DNA of 64,000 nt, taken from assembly GCA_037953625.1 (NCBI GenBank), contig CM075649.1, forward strand, positions 77,159,290 through 77,223,289, in the 5' to 3' direction. Below the pieces are notes generated by a model that did no database searches, was not told the DNA's origin, and was given only the letters and a program-made list of their open reading frames with translations. Every line of letters starts with the position of its first letter. Position 1 is the stretch's first letter. Source of the stretch: Crotalaria pallida. Lineage: Eukaryota > Streptophyta > Magnoliopsida > Fabales > Fabaceae. A program made the position numbers and the translations under genes. Shown in pieces: positions 15,101-24,698 of this stretch.

Positions 15101-18100
15101 TTAAGGCCGAGCCTTTGGCGACCATCTCCTCAGCCAAGGTGCAGAAGTTCTTTGAAAGACAAGTCGTAGCTCGGTTCGGAGTGCCACCGGTATTGGTGAC
15201 CGACAATGGAACCCAGTTCGCTGCAAAGGCGTTCCAGGATCTGGTCAGTGCTTTGGATATTAAACACTACTTCTCTTCAGTTGAGCACCCTCAAACTAAC
15301 GACAGGTAGAATCAGTGAACCGATCAATCATTCAGGGGATCAAGAGAAGATTGGAAGGCGCAAAAGGGAATTGGGTGGAAAACCTGCATGAAGTGCTTTG
15401 GTCGTACCGCACCACCATACACACTTCAACAGGTGAAACACCTTATCGACTCACCTATGGTTGTGATGCAGTCATCCCCATTGAAAAAATCATCCCTTCA
15501 TTCCGAGCCATGCAACAGCCAAATCCTCTAAACAACACTTTACTGTGTGAGGATCTTGTTTTATCGGAAGAGGTCAGGGACTTAGTCGCCGAGCGAGAAA
15601 AGCATGCTAAGATTATGCAAGCAAAAGGGTATAATCGCTCGGTTGTAGCCAGGGAGTTCGAGGTAGACGACCTTGTATTGAGGAGAGCTGATATTGGTCT
15701 CAAAAATGCAAAGGATGGAAAACTGGCCCAAAGCTGGGAAGGACCATACCGAGTTGCCTCCAAGACGGGAACAGGAGCCTACAAGCTCGAAACCCTCTCG
15801 GGTGCCCTCATCAACAACACATGGAACGTGGCGAAACTTCGAGCTTATTACAGTTAGTTTTTCATTTCGTTTTCAATAGTTTTAGTTGCTTTATTACATT
15901 TTGCTTTTTGAATTCTTTTTTGATAATGGAGTACGCTCGGTGCAACTCCGAGCCCATTGTAATTTGCTTCAAATGAATAAAAGTTCGTTATTGAATTCAT
16001 TGTATCACATACTTTTCCTCGTAACCGATTAGCCAGCGATTATGACGCGAACGATTATAAACAGCTCTAACAAGAGCTTATAACTCGTCAAGTACTTTTA
16101 ATAAGATTCCCGATTAAATCATGATTTTTTCAAATCATTTTATATTGCGAATAAAGGAACCCACCTCGGCTAAAGTGCTGGAGTTCCGAGGTCTTAACAC
16201 TTGAATTCTTAACAAAGAGCATAAAAAGAAGCATAACATGATTACGGATATTATAAAATATTCCAAACGAAACAACAATATAAGTTTAAACCCATCTACT
16301 GGGGCAATTACAAAAAAGGTAGCAGAATAATCAAAATATTCTAAATCGGACAATACAATGCTGTCAGCATTGAATGTGTCCTCTTCTTCCTCTTCACCTT
16401 CAGCATCCTCGGCTCCTTCCCCCTCGGAATCTTCGGCCAAATGGTCAGGAAGGTCGGCGTTGTTCAGATCTATGGGAACCCCACTCGGGCCGACAATTCG
16501 ACCTTTTTTCACAACAAAATTAGGGTCAGCACCCTTGGTCACGAGCCCAGGATTCAGAACGCGGAGTTGCTCGGCAGTGTTGTAGAAAGAAACTTCAATT
16601 GCATGGTCCCAATTGAACAGATTCTCCTTAGCTGCTTTCTTATGCTTGAGAGCTTTCGCACTCATCTTCTCCAAGGAAGCTCGGAGCCTGAGTATCTCGT
16701 CCTTAGCATACTCATGTCGCTCCTGAGCCACTGCAGCAGCTTGCTCGGCCGTACGAGCTTTCTCTGTAGCCACCAGAAGAGCAGCAGCATCCTCCTCAGC
16801 CTTTTTCTGGATTTCTTCCGACCTCTTTATTTGTGCCTCGGCATCCTGAAGTGTTCTCTCAGCCCGAACTTTGGCCCCCTCGAAATCTTGTGCAGCCTTT
16901 TGAAGCCGCTCGTTTTCAGCTGTCATTTCTTGTATCCTTTTATTCAGACCATGGACCTGAATTTCCAAGTAGTCTTCCCGCTCGTTTGCCTCATATCTTT
17001 TCTTCTTTTCCTCAGGGGCCAATCCGGCATAGGCGTCATCACCATGATGACCAAGGTGATGGAAAATGCTCGCACCCCGTAAGAAGCTTCTCACCAACGA
17101 CTTACAGTTATTTTCCCAAGTCCCAGGGGTCCAAGCCTCGATTACTTCAGCATTTTCAGGAGGGAAGACGGTGGAAATGAATGAGTCGGACATCTTCTTA
17201 CCCCACACCATCTTGGCAGCTGCATCTTCCTTACCCTCGGGAATTTCTATCCCTTTGTTAGACTTGCTCAAATGGAACCAATCTCCAGTGAGACCTTTCC
17301 TTTGTCCAGCCGAGTCCTCTTGAGGGGGCGCTCGGGAATGCCTTGAGGAGATGAATGAGCTTCCACTTCAATATTCACCGCGTCGATAACACGGTCCCTT
17401 TTGATCACTTGTTCAACACCCGTAACCCTTACAGATGGGGTGGTATTGGGGATAACGGTCGGGCTTTCAGAATGGGTCGGTTCAGAAGACTGACTCTTGA
17501 TTGGAGATCCGGATGCAGTCTCTTTGAGTGCAGCCAGCTGCGACACTCTAGCTGCCCGAGCTTCGCTTTTTTTGGCTTTGGTAGCTTTCTTTCCCATGGT
17601 TTCTGCAAAACAGGGAAGTATGTTAAAAAAAAAAAACGTATAGCTATACCCAAAGCCCCTTAGAATCGCCAAATTTGTTAACTTGTGGGGAATATAACCA
17701 AAAGAAGGATCGCAAAGTCGCCGTCAACCCCTCGGCATCACAAAATTGCTGGAAGGCTCGGACGAAAGCCCATCCGCTCGGATGAAGTTGGCTCGGAGCA
17801 ATGCCTAAGTGGTTCAGGACTTCGATTTCAAAAGTGGAAAAAGGCATGCGAATGCCAATTTTGGTGGTTACTTCTTCATAAAAGTAAAAAAACCGAGAAT
17901 TCTCTGGCACTTGAAGGCATATCCGATCGTCAATGCCCAAAGGTCTCAGTACGTATTCCGAGGCGTTTCCGTCAGCGCTCGGAGGAGTTAGAACTGGTCG
18001 AAGGTGGGTAAGACTATTTTCTGTCAGCAAGGAAGGTCTTGTCCCCAACACCTCCCGATCAAAAATGGCACTGTACTGCGCATGATTCGGCGGCAACGGG

Positions 18101-21100
18101 TACTCCTCAGGATTTGTCACGCACCTGCGTTCCACCATATCTGGGGAAAAATCAAAAGGCTCGGTGTTAGGATTTTTTACAGCACGAGTTTTCATTTTAA
18201 ATTTAAGATCGAGCCTTGGACTTTTCCCCCCTTCTCTTGGTGGATCTCTCAAAGGTTCTTCTTCCCCGGTACCACGATTGGGGCTAAGCCTAACCTGGGC
18301 TCGACGCTCGGCAAATCTATAAGCTACCAATCACTTATTCTCATCTGTGGAATTCGAGGGGTATTCTACAGTTAACGGTTTTAACTCAGTGAATCCCTGA
18401 TTTATGGGGGGAGTAGAAGTGGGTATAGAATCATCGATTTCAAAATCTCCCTCATTCCCAGAAAACTCAGAATCTCCCTCATTCCCAGAAAACTCAGAAG
18501 AACTTGAAGTCCCCAAATCACTATCACTAGAAGGTTTTTCTCCTAATCTCCTGCAGAGTTCGTGATAAACTTTCCTCAAACCTCTCCATCCTCTCATCGT
18601 TTAAAGATAAGGAATCCTAAACACTACCTGCCCAAAACAAAAATCCAGAAACGCAACCCAGAAATCCCTTCGCAACCCAGAAACCCCCTCTCCAAAATCC
18701 CTGCAAAACCCAGAACCCCCTTTACAAAAAGATGTAATCGTAGAAATGAAATAGGAAGAGTAGAGGAATTTACCTGCCTTCAGTTGCTAGAGAGGGTGAT
18801 GAGAGAAGGTTCCCGATTCGAAGGCAAAGATTGTGGGAAGGAGATTTAAAGAGAGAGAATAATGGGATTCACTGAGAAGATTCGGGAGTAAGAAATGAAT
18901 AAGGATAGTGAGAGGTTGAGTTTTGAATTAATGAAGGAAACTGTACAGTTTCCCTTCATATGACGTATTTGGGCCGAAAGCCCATCGACCCATGCAACCA
19001 CTCGCTGGGCGAGACGTGGCGCCTTTAACAGGTACTTTTTCAAATTTCAAAAATTTCAATGATTTGGCACAACTTACAAGAGAACGCGTCGTACCTAGAG
19101 AACCCAAAACGTCACCTCGAACAGTTGCCACGCGTCTGACTAACATCCAGAAGGTTCAACCCTAAACACATGCTACCTCGTCACAGACTTTATAAAGTCT
19201 TACGAGCTGGGGGGCTTGTAGGGTCTGCCGACCGTATAAGGATTAAGTCTTATATATAAGGGGATTCTCTAAAGGTACTTCCCTCGGCTTAGCAAGCTTA
19301 AGTGTCCCTCGCTCGGACTCATGGGCACCGAGCTTATTGAAGGACCAGGCTCGGACTTGATAGGGCCGAGCCTTATACTCGGGTCCACAACCCATCCGGC
19401 TCGGGACTCTAGGGCCGAGACTTATCATCGGATTGAGGATAGACTTAGTCTCATTCAGGCTTCTTATCCCTTCCGCATATCTCTCCTAGATTCTCGCAAC
19501 AGCCTAAACATGAGATCTTGAGCTGATCCTAACCTGATTCTAAGAGAATAAACCTTCGATATTATCTCACAGAATCCTGCCTCAGCTCAACTCTGATACC
19601 AGGCCCATACGGCCCATATCAGCTTCCTCCAAACCCTATAAATAGCTCATAACAGCTAGGGTTTCAGGTACGTACTCTCATCCCTAAGTTGACACTCTGC
19701 ACACACCTGTTGACTGGGGAGACCCTGCTTTTCCCAACTGGAACTGCAGAAACACCATAAAGTCACATATTAACACTTGATCCTGTCTTGGGCTCCTGGT
19801 TCCATAATCTTGAGCACTTAGAGGGTTAAGGACATAGTGTTCCAGGACACTACATAATCAATTTAAATATTTCCTATTATATTTAAAAAAATTAGGATTT
19901 CCTTGGTAAAGAGTTTCGTTATCACCATCATTGATCTTGGCAGATAGAGATGATGGTGATGATGAAACTCTTTAAAAAAACAAATCCTAATTTTTTAAAT
20001 TAAAATAGAAAATACTCCCTCCGTCCCTAAATATAAAGGCTCTTTGGGGATTTCACGTCCATTAAGAAAGTGAAATAATTTAGTTAATTGTATTGGAAAT
20101 GTGAACTTTTGATATGTAATTTCATAATTACCCCTATTACTATTAGGAAATTTCTAACATGCAACCTAAAATTGGATGGTTGCTATGCAACTTTTTAGTA
20201 AACTAATAAGAAGTTGACACATAAGACATGTGTGTCATGTCATTCCTTGAAGTAGTGACTTATAATTTTTACAATTTAGTCCAACATAAAAAGAAAATTA
20301 ATTTAATTAGTCATTTGTACCTATTAGCAAATTAATTTAACACATGTTGTTATAATCATCTGTTGTTTTAATCTATGTTATAATTTGCTAATAGGTACAA
20401 AGGACTAAATTAAATTAATTTACTTTTTATGTTGGACTAAATTGTAAAAATTATAAATCACTACTTTAAGGAATGACATGACACACATGTCTTAGGTGTC
20501 AACTTTTTATTAGTTTACTAAAAGGTTGCATAGCAACTATCCAATTTTAGGTTGCATGTTAGTAACTCCCTTAATATTATTGGGAATCTAAAAAGTGTTA
20601 AATAAATAGAGGTGTTTGTGAAAAAAAGTAATTAATGATCATTGAAAATTGGTATGGGGCTTTATAAATAGGAAAAAATAAAAGTGTCAAGAAGACTTTA
20701 TATTTAGGGACAGAGAGAGTATTTAATTTGATTAAAATTGATTAAATTAATAAAAAATTATTTAAAATATGAAGGACTAAAATGCAATATAATAAAATTG
20801 GATAATTTAATAAATATGCTTACATGACTAATTATATGAGGTGACGTGTTTTTATTGATTAAGGATTTGACGACACCGAAACCCACTTTTTTGGGACGGC
20901 ACCGAAGAAATTATCTAGTTTAAAATACGTGTTTTTTCTGGGGAACAAAATACGTGTTAATTGTATATAATATTCGATACGACATTCAAAAATTATTGGT
21001 GAACAAATAATATCACCTAACTCTATAAATAACAAGGACTGCCTACAAGAATGGACCCAAAATGTTTCGGTCAATGCAATTTAATCTTATCAGTTTAGAT

Positions 21101-23708
21101 AGCTAACTTAATTAAGAGCTAAAAAATCTATATTTTGATTAACAAATCCATAGTCAAAAAAGTACCACCAATTAATCTATAGTAAAAAATATTTGCTAGT
21201 AGGCTGCACTACTTTTTAATTAACAAATTAAATGAGATTATTGAGATGCATGGTTACTTTCATACCTTGATAGTTGCCAACTCTTTTGCATGATCAGGTT
21301 TATTGGCATAGGCTTCTGAGACATTAATTGAATTAAAATATGAAGCAGGTGCCCTTGGTTCTACCTGGAACCTCTTGCAAAATGGGATCCAATGCTTAGC
21401 AAAGGTAGATGCCTCTAGCAGAGAATAGAAGGTGATTTCTGACCCACCATCATCAGAGAGATACACACTAAGCTTCTCAAGTGGATAATCATAAGCCATA
21501 ACAGATAGCATTGTATTAATCACCATCATAGGTGGCTCAATCTCTGGATCTGCGGTGCAAACAAAGATGTCCACTCTTGGCAACTTATTCTCATAACTGT
21601 TTCAAAACACACACATCAATTTTTATCATGAGTTGGCCATTCCCATTCGATTTCCAAAAGATATGATTGTGATTGTGATTACATTTTACTACCTCCGTCC
21701 CTAATTATAAGGCTCTCTTGAGAGATTTCACGTCCATCAAGAAAGTGGAATAATTTAGGTAATTGTATTGGAAATGTAAACTTTTGATATGTATTTTCAA
21801 AATTACCCCTATTAATATTATTGCGAATCTAAAAAGTGTTAAATAAATAGGGGTGTTTGTGAAAAAAAATAATTAATGCTCATTGAAAATTGGTAAAGGG
21901 CCTTATAAATAGGAACAAAATAAAAATGTTAAGAGAGCCTTATAATTAGGGACGGAGGGAGTATCTAGATACCACAATTGCAATCATGACATTTTTTTTA
22001 TACGCTAATTTAAAAAAGTTGCATTCAAAATGAAAAAAATAAATGAGACAAATACTTTATAAGAATATTTTAAGAATAATTATATTAAACATAGTAGGCA
22101 AGTTAACATTTTTTAATATTCGAGACCAAGATGCATGTTTTTTTTTTCTTCATATTAAAGACTGAATGAGGTAATTTTTTTAGGCGACATTTATTATTCT
22201 TTATTGTTATTTATCATTTGATCATTAATGTAAAACAATACTCCCTTTGATTTGATTTACAAGAAAAAAACTAATTTCATGATTATTAAGGAAATTAGTT
22301 GATTGTATTTAAATTTCTCAAATTTATAAAAAAAATAGAGGTATTTTAAAAAAATAACACTGAGAATAAAACAAAAATTAAATAAGATAACAATTTTACA
22401 TGGATGTTTTAGGAAAGTAGCATTGGGAATGTAACAAAATTTAAGAAAATTAGTTAGTTTTGCTTATATTTTAAACAAAGAGAAACATTTTTTTCTTATA
22501 TATCAAACCGAATGGAATACATTGGTAAAATTTTCAATATAAATTAAGAAAATAAAATTGTTATGGCAAATTACTTTATCAAAATTCTATAAAAAAAAAT
22601 GTAATTACACTCCCCTATTTATATACATAATTAAATATAATATATAAATCAAATGAGTAAAAATATTAAATATTATTTCCGTTTCTATTTATTTGTCCTA
22701 TTTCAAACAAAATATATAATCTATAAAATGTTATTATTATTTAGATTTTCAATACATTAATCATGTTTTTTCTTATTATACTTTTTATCTCTCTATGATC
22801 ATTAATTGTTATTCACTAATTACGTAAACCGACCTATTGAAATTAACAAACATGAAAATAAACATATATTATACTCATAAAATACTTAAAAAGGACAGAA
22901 AAAAAGGAAAAATATTTCTCTTAAGACAATTAATAAGAAAAGAAGGGAGTATGTTGTATAGCAGTTTTGACCATATTGATGATTGCTGCGTCAGGATCAT
23001 AATTGCAGTTATATTTTATTGCAATTATCGGCAATTGCAGCGAATACTCCTTTCGGTCTTATACATGATCTCAATGAAAAATAAATAATTTCACGTATAT
23101 TAAAAAAGTTATTTGAGTGCATTTAATTTTCTCGAATTCATAAAAAAATATACTATTTTAGAAAATAAAAAATATTAATTGAGAATGAAAACAAAAATTA
23201 AATAATACAATGAATAAAATGATTAAAATTAAATAAAATGATTTTAGTGGTTTGTATTTTTATTTATTTATATCAAAAATAAAGAGTTAATTAAGTTTTA
23301 ATTATATACGAAATTATTAATAAAATGTTTTTATTTGCTTATAATCAACAGCGAAAAGGGAGTACAACGCAAGATAAGTGCAAATGCAATTGGAGTTTAG
23401 ATCATGACAGAGAGAGGGGTAAAGATTAACCTTCGAGACAATTTGTTGGTGAAGGGACGGCGGAAGACAAGGTTCCATCGCAGGGCTTGAGTGAGGAGCC
23501 AGTAAAGGCCAAACCATAGCTCTGAACCAAGCAAACCAAGCCATGCCCATTTCCCAACTTCACCGGGTAGATGGATAAATCTGTAAATCCAGATGAAGCA
23601 TATAGACACAAAAAATGAGGTTGCAAAGCTCCTGCGCATGACCCTTCCTTTGCTCCTCTTTGTCTCGAACAATGGAGAGTATTCACTGCTCCTGCCCATC
23701 CCTGTCAT
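103..23708 (-). CDS. CSLE1: Cellulose synthase-like protein E1 (CslE), eight exons, 742 aa
   Basis: Glycosyltransferase family 2 enzyme of the cellulose synthase superfamily, a multi-pass membrane protein expected in the Golgi; its CslE product is not established. Exons (minus strand, joined in this order): 23708-23431, 21596-21266, 3738-3598, 3203-3069, 2851-2639, 2403-2176, 1661-1314, 657-103. All seven introns are GT-AG and the frame stays open to a TGA at 103. Exon 1 holds two membrane segments after a short cytosolic N-terminus. Exon 2 carries the DDGGSE substrate-binding motif, exon 5 the LDCDMY (DxD) motif, exon 7 CPVEDVITG (catalytic Asp) and QHKRW (QxxRW). Exon 8 supplies the C-terminal membrane helices. 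Length and exon-by-exon similarity fit CslE of Arabidopsis (about 730 aa). The first ATG is used; a second lies three codons in. The oddity is intron 2, 17.5 kb and full of transposons. No disabling change seen. Confidence 0.93.
690..775. repeat. TA microsatellite and short tandem repeat in CslE intron 7
   Basis: A run of TA dinucleotides (about 697-714) is followed by two copies of TGTATGCTTAA(T/C)AAAAACTAT. Simple sequence inside the intron just upstream of the last exon; no function inferred. Confidence 0.7.
1931..2101. mobile_element. Small MITE in CslE intron 6
   Basis: Imperfect terminal inverted repeats begin GGTTTTAAAT, followed by GTGG(A/T)TGTGG on both sides. The element is about 171 bp and lies between exons 7 and 6. 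No convincing target duplication seen, so the class is open. Confidence 0.5.
3739..5286. other. AT-rich intron sequence without recognisable gene
   Basis: Proximal part of CslE intron 2. Very AT-rich, no open frame worth noting, no splice or terminal-repeat structure found. A stretch near 4380-4500 resembles the unit of the tandem repeat that follows at 5287. Confidence 0.6.
5287..5626. repeat. Tandem duplication, unit about 170 bp
   Basis: The sequence ACACATAAGG(G/A)TATTTTTG starts at about 5287 and again at about 5457. The roughly 150 bp following each start align throughout, with scattered substitutions. A third partial relative lies near 4380-4500. Non-coding, within CslE intron 2. Confidence 0.65.
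6236..6506. mobile_element. Stowaway-like MITE, copy 1
   Basis: About 270 bp bounded by TA. Left end CTCCCTCGATCCCTAATTAT, right end the inverse ATAATTAGGGACGGAGG. The CTCCCTCCGTCCC-type terminus and TA target are those of Stowaway (Tc1/mariner-derived) MITEs. Further copies of the same family lie at 20015, 21689, 23938, 41377 and 62621. Confidence 0.8.
6523..6674. mobile_element. Small foldback MITE
   Basis: A perfect 13-bp terminal inverted repeat GCTAACAAGTGCC / GGCACTTGTTAGC encloses about 150 bp immediately after the Stowaway copy. Class not assigned because no clear target duplication was found. Confidence 0.55.
6790..8484. mobile_element. Long-TIR Mutator-like element with GC-rich interior
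   Basis: Terminal inverted repeats of roughly 430 bp start GGCTTTTTTAAG and enclose about 830 bp. The flanks are TTATTTCTT (6781-6789) and TTATTTATT (8485-8493), an 8/9 match, which is the 9-bp target duplication of MULEs. The interior (about 7240-8040) is much richer in G+C than its surroundings. It holds a short serine/arginine-rich frame (7464-7721) and a second acidic frame (7813-8043), separated by what could be an intron. I do not recognise either product. No transposase is present, so it is non-autonomous, possibly a Pack-MULE. Confidence 0.75.
8518..9076. mobile_element. Foldback element with arms of about 160 bp
   Basis: The left arm (CTTTCACTTTAGTCCCTCAC..) is matched in inverse orientation by the right arm ending near 9075, over about 160 bp with scattered mismatches. 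The centre (8680-8880) is pyrimidine-rich and non-coding. End points are approximate; class unassigned. Confidence 0.6.
9077..9477. other. Intron sequence between foldback element and element A
   Basis: Non-coding. The phrase CATGGGACAACTTT occurs here (about 9123) and also just left of the 6790 MULE (about 6768), so a short stretch of host sequence was duplicated. Otherwise nothing recognisable. Confidence 0.5.
9483..10121 (+). repeat. 5' LTR of element A
   Basis: Begins TGTAGGGTCTGCC and ends GGACACTACA. It contains a TATA box (TATAAAT, 9904-9910) placed to start the genomic transcript roughly 30 bp downstream. The U3 part is studded with CTCGG/CCGAG pentamers. Confidence 0.95.
10122..10140 (+). 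other. Primer-binding site of element A
   Basis: TTGGCGCCGTCTGTGGGAA starts directly after the 5' LTR. The first TGGCGCCG can pair with the CCA-bearing 3' end of a tRNA (Asp- or Arg-like by memory); the exact primer was not determined. The same site occurs in element B. Confidence 0.75.
10176..15857 (+). pseudogene. gag-pol polyprotein of element A, interrupted
   Basis: ATG at 10176. Gag carries a capsid-like region (LRWFNSLPANS) and a zinc-knuckle-like YCDHHGGWGHTTDQC. Protease has LVDQGSSADIM near 12180. RT has the WRMCVDY, FMDAYSGYNQI and YIDD motifs (to about 13350). RNase H follows, then a second, archaeal-type RNase H (IYVDGSS.., SDSQLVVSQVKGEYQ). Integrase has the HHCC finger and the catalytic residues in MDLIGQFP, VTDNGTQF and after EHPQTN. 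Lesions compared with element B: CGA-to-TGA stop near 10572, frameshift near 11092, 2-nt insertion near 13355, TAG at 13948, TAA near 14284, frameshift near 15302. Several look like C-to-T changes. Not able to make a full polyprotein. Confidence 0.9.
15858..16134. other. Non-coding spacer between integrase end and antisense gene, element A
   Basis: Convergent ends of the two opposite transcription units, with AT-rich sequence and a duplicate-like phrase in element B (46150-46639). AATAAA-like signals (GAATAAAAG at about 15975) could terminate the sense transcript. Nothing else seen. Confidence 0.5.
16135..18597 (-). pseudogene. Antisense gene of element A (gypsy-type transposon domain plus coiled coil), broken copy
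   Basis: Starts MRGWRGLRKVYHELCRR at 18597 on the strand opposite to gag-pol. The N-terminal half resembles the plant 'putative gypsy type transposon' domain (PF04195 by memory; FSTFEIEVLNHLGIAPSQL, FVRAFQQFC). The C-terminal half is a long coiled coil rich in Ala, Glu and Lys, ending in an acidic tail. Damage relative to copy B: TGG-to-TGA at 18331-18333, loss of about 110 codons after ..SKGLWV together with the intron donor, a 1-nt frameshift near 17285, and loss of the normal stop. The acceptor before the ATG of the second exon (GCAG/AAACC) is kept, while the acceptor just upstream of the start codon reads AA instead of AG. Role unknown. Confidence 0.8.
19185..19200. promoter_or_regulatory. 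Perfect 16-bp palindrome with TATAAA, element A
   Basis: AGACTTTATAAAGTCT equals its own reverse complement and sits 4 bp before the polypurine tract. TATAAA reads on both strands, so it could serve as TATA box for the antisense gene, whose start codon lies about 590 bp away. The identical palindrome is at 42884-42899 in element B. Confidence 0.5.
19204..19216 (+). other. Polypurine tract of element A
   Basis: GAGCTGGGGGGCT immediately precedes the 3' LTR and fits a plus-strand primer. The same tract in inverse orientation borders the 3' LTR of element B (42868-42880). Confidence 0.85.
19217..19854 (+). repeat. 3' LTR of element A
   Basis: 638 bp, matching the 5' LTR apart from about six substitutions and a 1-bp indel, followed by target duplication TAATC. 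Confidence 0.95.
20015..20719. mobile_element. Stowaway-like MITE, copy 2, split by a nested element
   Basis: TA-bounded, ends CTCCCTCCGTCCCTAAATAT and ATATTTAGGGACAGAG. Its interior matches copies at 6236 and 21689 on both sides of a 425-bp insertion (20146-20570). Confidence 0.8.
20146..20570. mobile_element. Foldback MULE-type MITE nested in the Stowaway copy
   Basis: Inverted arms of about 190 bp (TAACATGCAACCTAAAATTG on the left, the inverse on the right) form nearly the whole 425-bp element. Flanks TTACTATTA (20137-20145) and TTAATATTA (20571-20579) agree at 8 of 9 positions, fitting a Mutator-like 9-bp target duplication. It could fold into a long hairpin and be a small-RNA source. 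Confidence 0.75.
20720..21265. other. Intron sequence next to CslE exon 2
   Basis: AT-rich, no gene, no terminal repeats found. It ends at the splice donor of exon 2. Confidence 0.5.
21689..21961. mobile_element. Stowaway-like MITE, copy 3 (CslE intron 1)
   Basis: TA-bounded. Left end begins CTACCTCCGTCCCTAATTAT, right end ATAATTAGGGACGGAGGGAG. About 273 bp, intact, inside intron 1 of CslE. Confidence 0.85.
21962..23430. other. Remainder of CslE intron 1
   Basis: AT-rich non-coding sequence with homopolymer runs and no recognisable element. It ends at the exon 1 donor (AAG/GTTAAT on the minus strand). Confidence 0.55.
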
Positions 23709-23751
23709 TGATCTGTGACTTGTTTATTGTGCTTTAGTTGCGGTGGATTGG

Positions 23752-23759
23752 TATATATA
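23752..23759 (-). promoter_or_regulatory. Candidate TATA box of the CslE gene
   Basis: On the minus strand TATATATA lies about 45 bp upstream of the CslE start codon, followed upstream by CCAATCC. Position and orientation fit a core promoter, but the implied 5' UTR would be only 10-20 nt, so another start site is possible. The next 180 bp upstream show no other gene. Confidence 0.4.
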
Positions 23760-23937
23760 GACAAAATCAGTTGACACTTGACATATTATATGACATAGAA
23801 AAAAAACTAAAAGCAAAAGTTAAGTAACCAAAGAGGGAGTATATACAAATTTTTTTTGGTAGAATTCTTGTCTATTAAATAAACTGGTTAATGTATTCGA
23901 TGACATTCGAAATGTTATTACTTGATACTCCTTCTAT

Positions 23938-24202
23938 CTCATAATATAAGATCTTTTTAACATTTTTATTTTATTCCTATTTATGAAACTTTTAACCAAT
24001 TTTTAATGATCATTAATTACTTTTTTTTACAAACACATCTATTTATTTAACACTTTTTAGATTTTCAATATAATGTTAATAAGGGTAATTTTGAAAATAC
24101 ATATCAAAAGTCCACATTTCCGATAAAATTAACTAAATTATTTCACTTTCTTAATGGACGTGAAATATCTCAAAAGGGTCATATATTTAGGGACGGAGGC
24201 AG
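23938..24202. mobile_element. Stowaway-like MITE, copy 4 (CslE promoter side)
   Basis: About 230 bp upstream of the CslE start codon. Ends CTCCTTCTATCTCATAATAT and ATATATTTAGGGACGGAGGC with TA at both sides. More diverged than copy 3. Its position makes it a possible influence on CslE expression. Confidence 0.75.
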
Positions 24203-24698
24203 TATATTTTTTTTCAAAATTACCCTTATGAATATTATTGAAAATCTAAAAGTGTTAAGTAAACAATATATCTAAAAAATGTTAAATAAAAATAATCTAA
24301 GCCGACCCTAATTTCTAGAGAGAGACTCTGCCTTCTCTCTAGATTTCTCACTCTTCATCCTCTTTTATTTGTTTTCTTTTGCTTTTCTTGCTTTATCAAA
24401 GAGAGATAACGGTAGAAAGAAGGAAGATTAGTCTCTCCCCTTCATCTGGATGGTGTGTGATTTTCAGCCCCAGTTTTTCTGGGTTTCATTCTTGCTTTTG
24501 TGCATGCGCAAGTTTTGTTATATAAATAAGTGTTATTCTTCACTTGTTTTGGGTGTTTTTGTTTTGGGGAGGTCTGTACTTTATGTTAGCTTTCAGATCT
24601 AATGGTCATCCTCTTTTTCAAATAATTGGAAGAATGATAATAGAGATAGTTCTTCCTTGCAGACTTCTGACAAGACTTGACTTTTGTCTAGCGGCTCC
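24203..24698. other. Unclassified pyrimidine-rich stretch
   Basis: Contains a self-complementary CTAGAGAGAG.../CTCTCTAG region near 24315-24345 and T-rich text. No coding capacity recognised. Possibly the 5' part of a retroelement, but I cannot support a class. Confidence 0.3.

Larger units (their letters stand above)
9483..19854 (+). mobile_element. Element A: complete Ty3-gypsy retrotransposon, Tat lineage, nested in CslE intron 2
   Basis: Two LTRs of 639 and 638 bp, TG...CA ended, flanked by the 5-bp target duplication TAATC (9478-9482 and 19855-19859). Order: 5' LTR, primer-binding site, gag, protease, RT, RNase H, a second archaeal-type RNase H, integrase (no chromodomain), a long gene on the opposite strand, polypurine tract, 3' LTR. 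The double RNase H and the antisense gene are hallmarks of the Tat lineage (known of that group). The LTRs differ by about six substitutions and one indel, near 1 percent, so insertion was recent. It lies antisense to CslE. Confidence 0.95.
3739..21265 (-). other. Giant intron 2 of CslE (17,527 bp)
   Basis: Donor GTATG after codon AAG at 21266 and acceptor TTTAG before 3738. The coding sequence on either side is contiguous in the CslE family (..ELATIK / KLYDEM..). The intron contains, from low to high coordinate, AT-rich sequence with a 170-bp tandem repeat, a Stowaway MITE, a small foldback MITE, a 1.7-kb MULE, another foldback element, gypsy element A and a Stowaway with a nested MULE MITE. 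Without the identifiable elements only about 4 kb would remain. Confidence 0.85.

Noticed and set aside
16358..17180. Plus-strand frames within 16358-17180 of element A
   Set aside because: Shadows of the antisense gene on the minus strand; the coiled-coil protein is conserved in element B, these are not.
23317..23550. Other minus-strand frames over CslE exon 1
   Set aside because: Out of frame with the conserved CslE N-terminus at 23708-23431.
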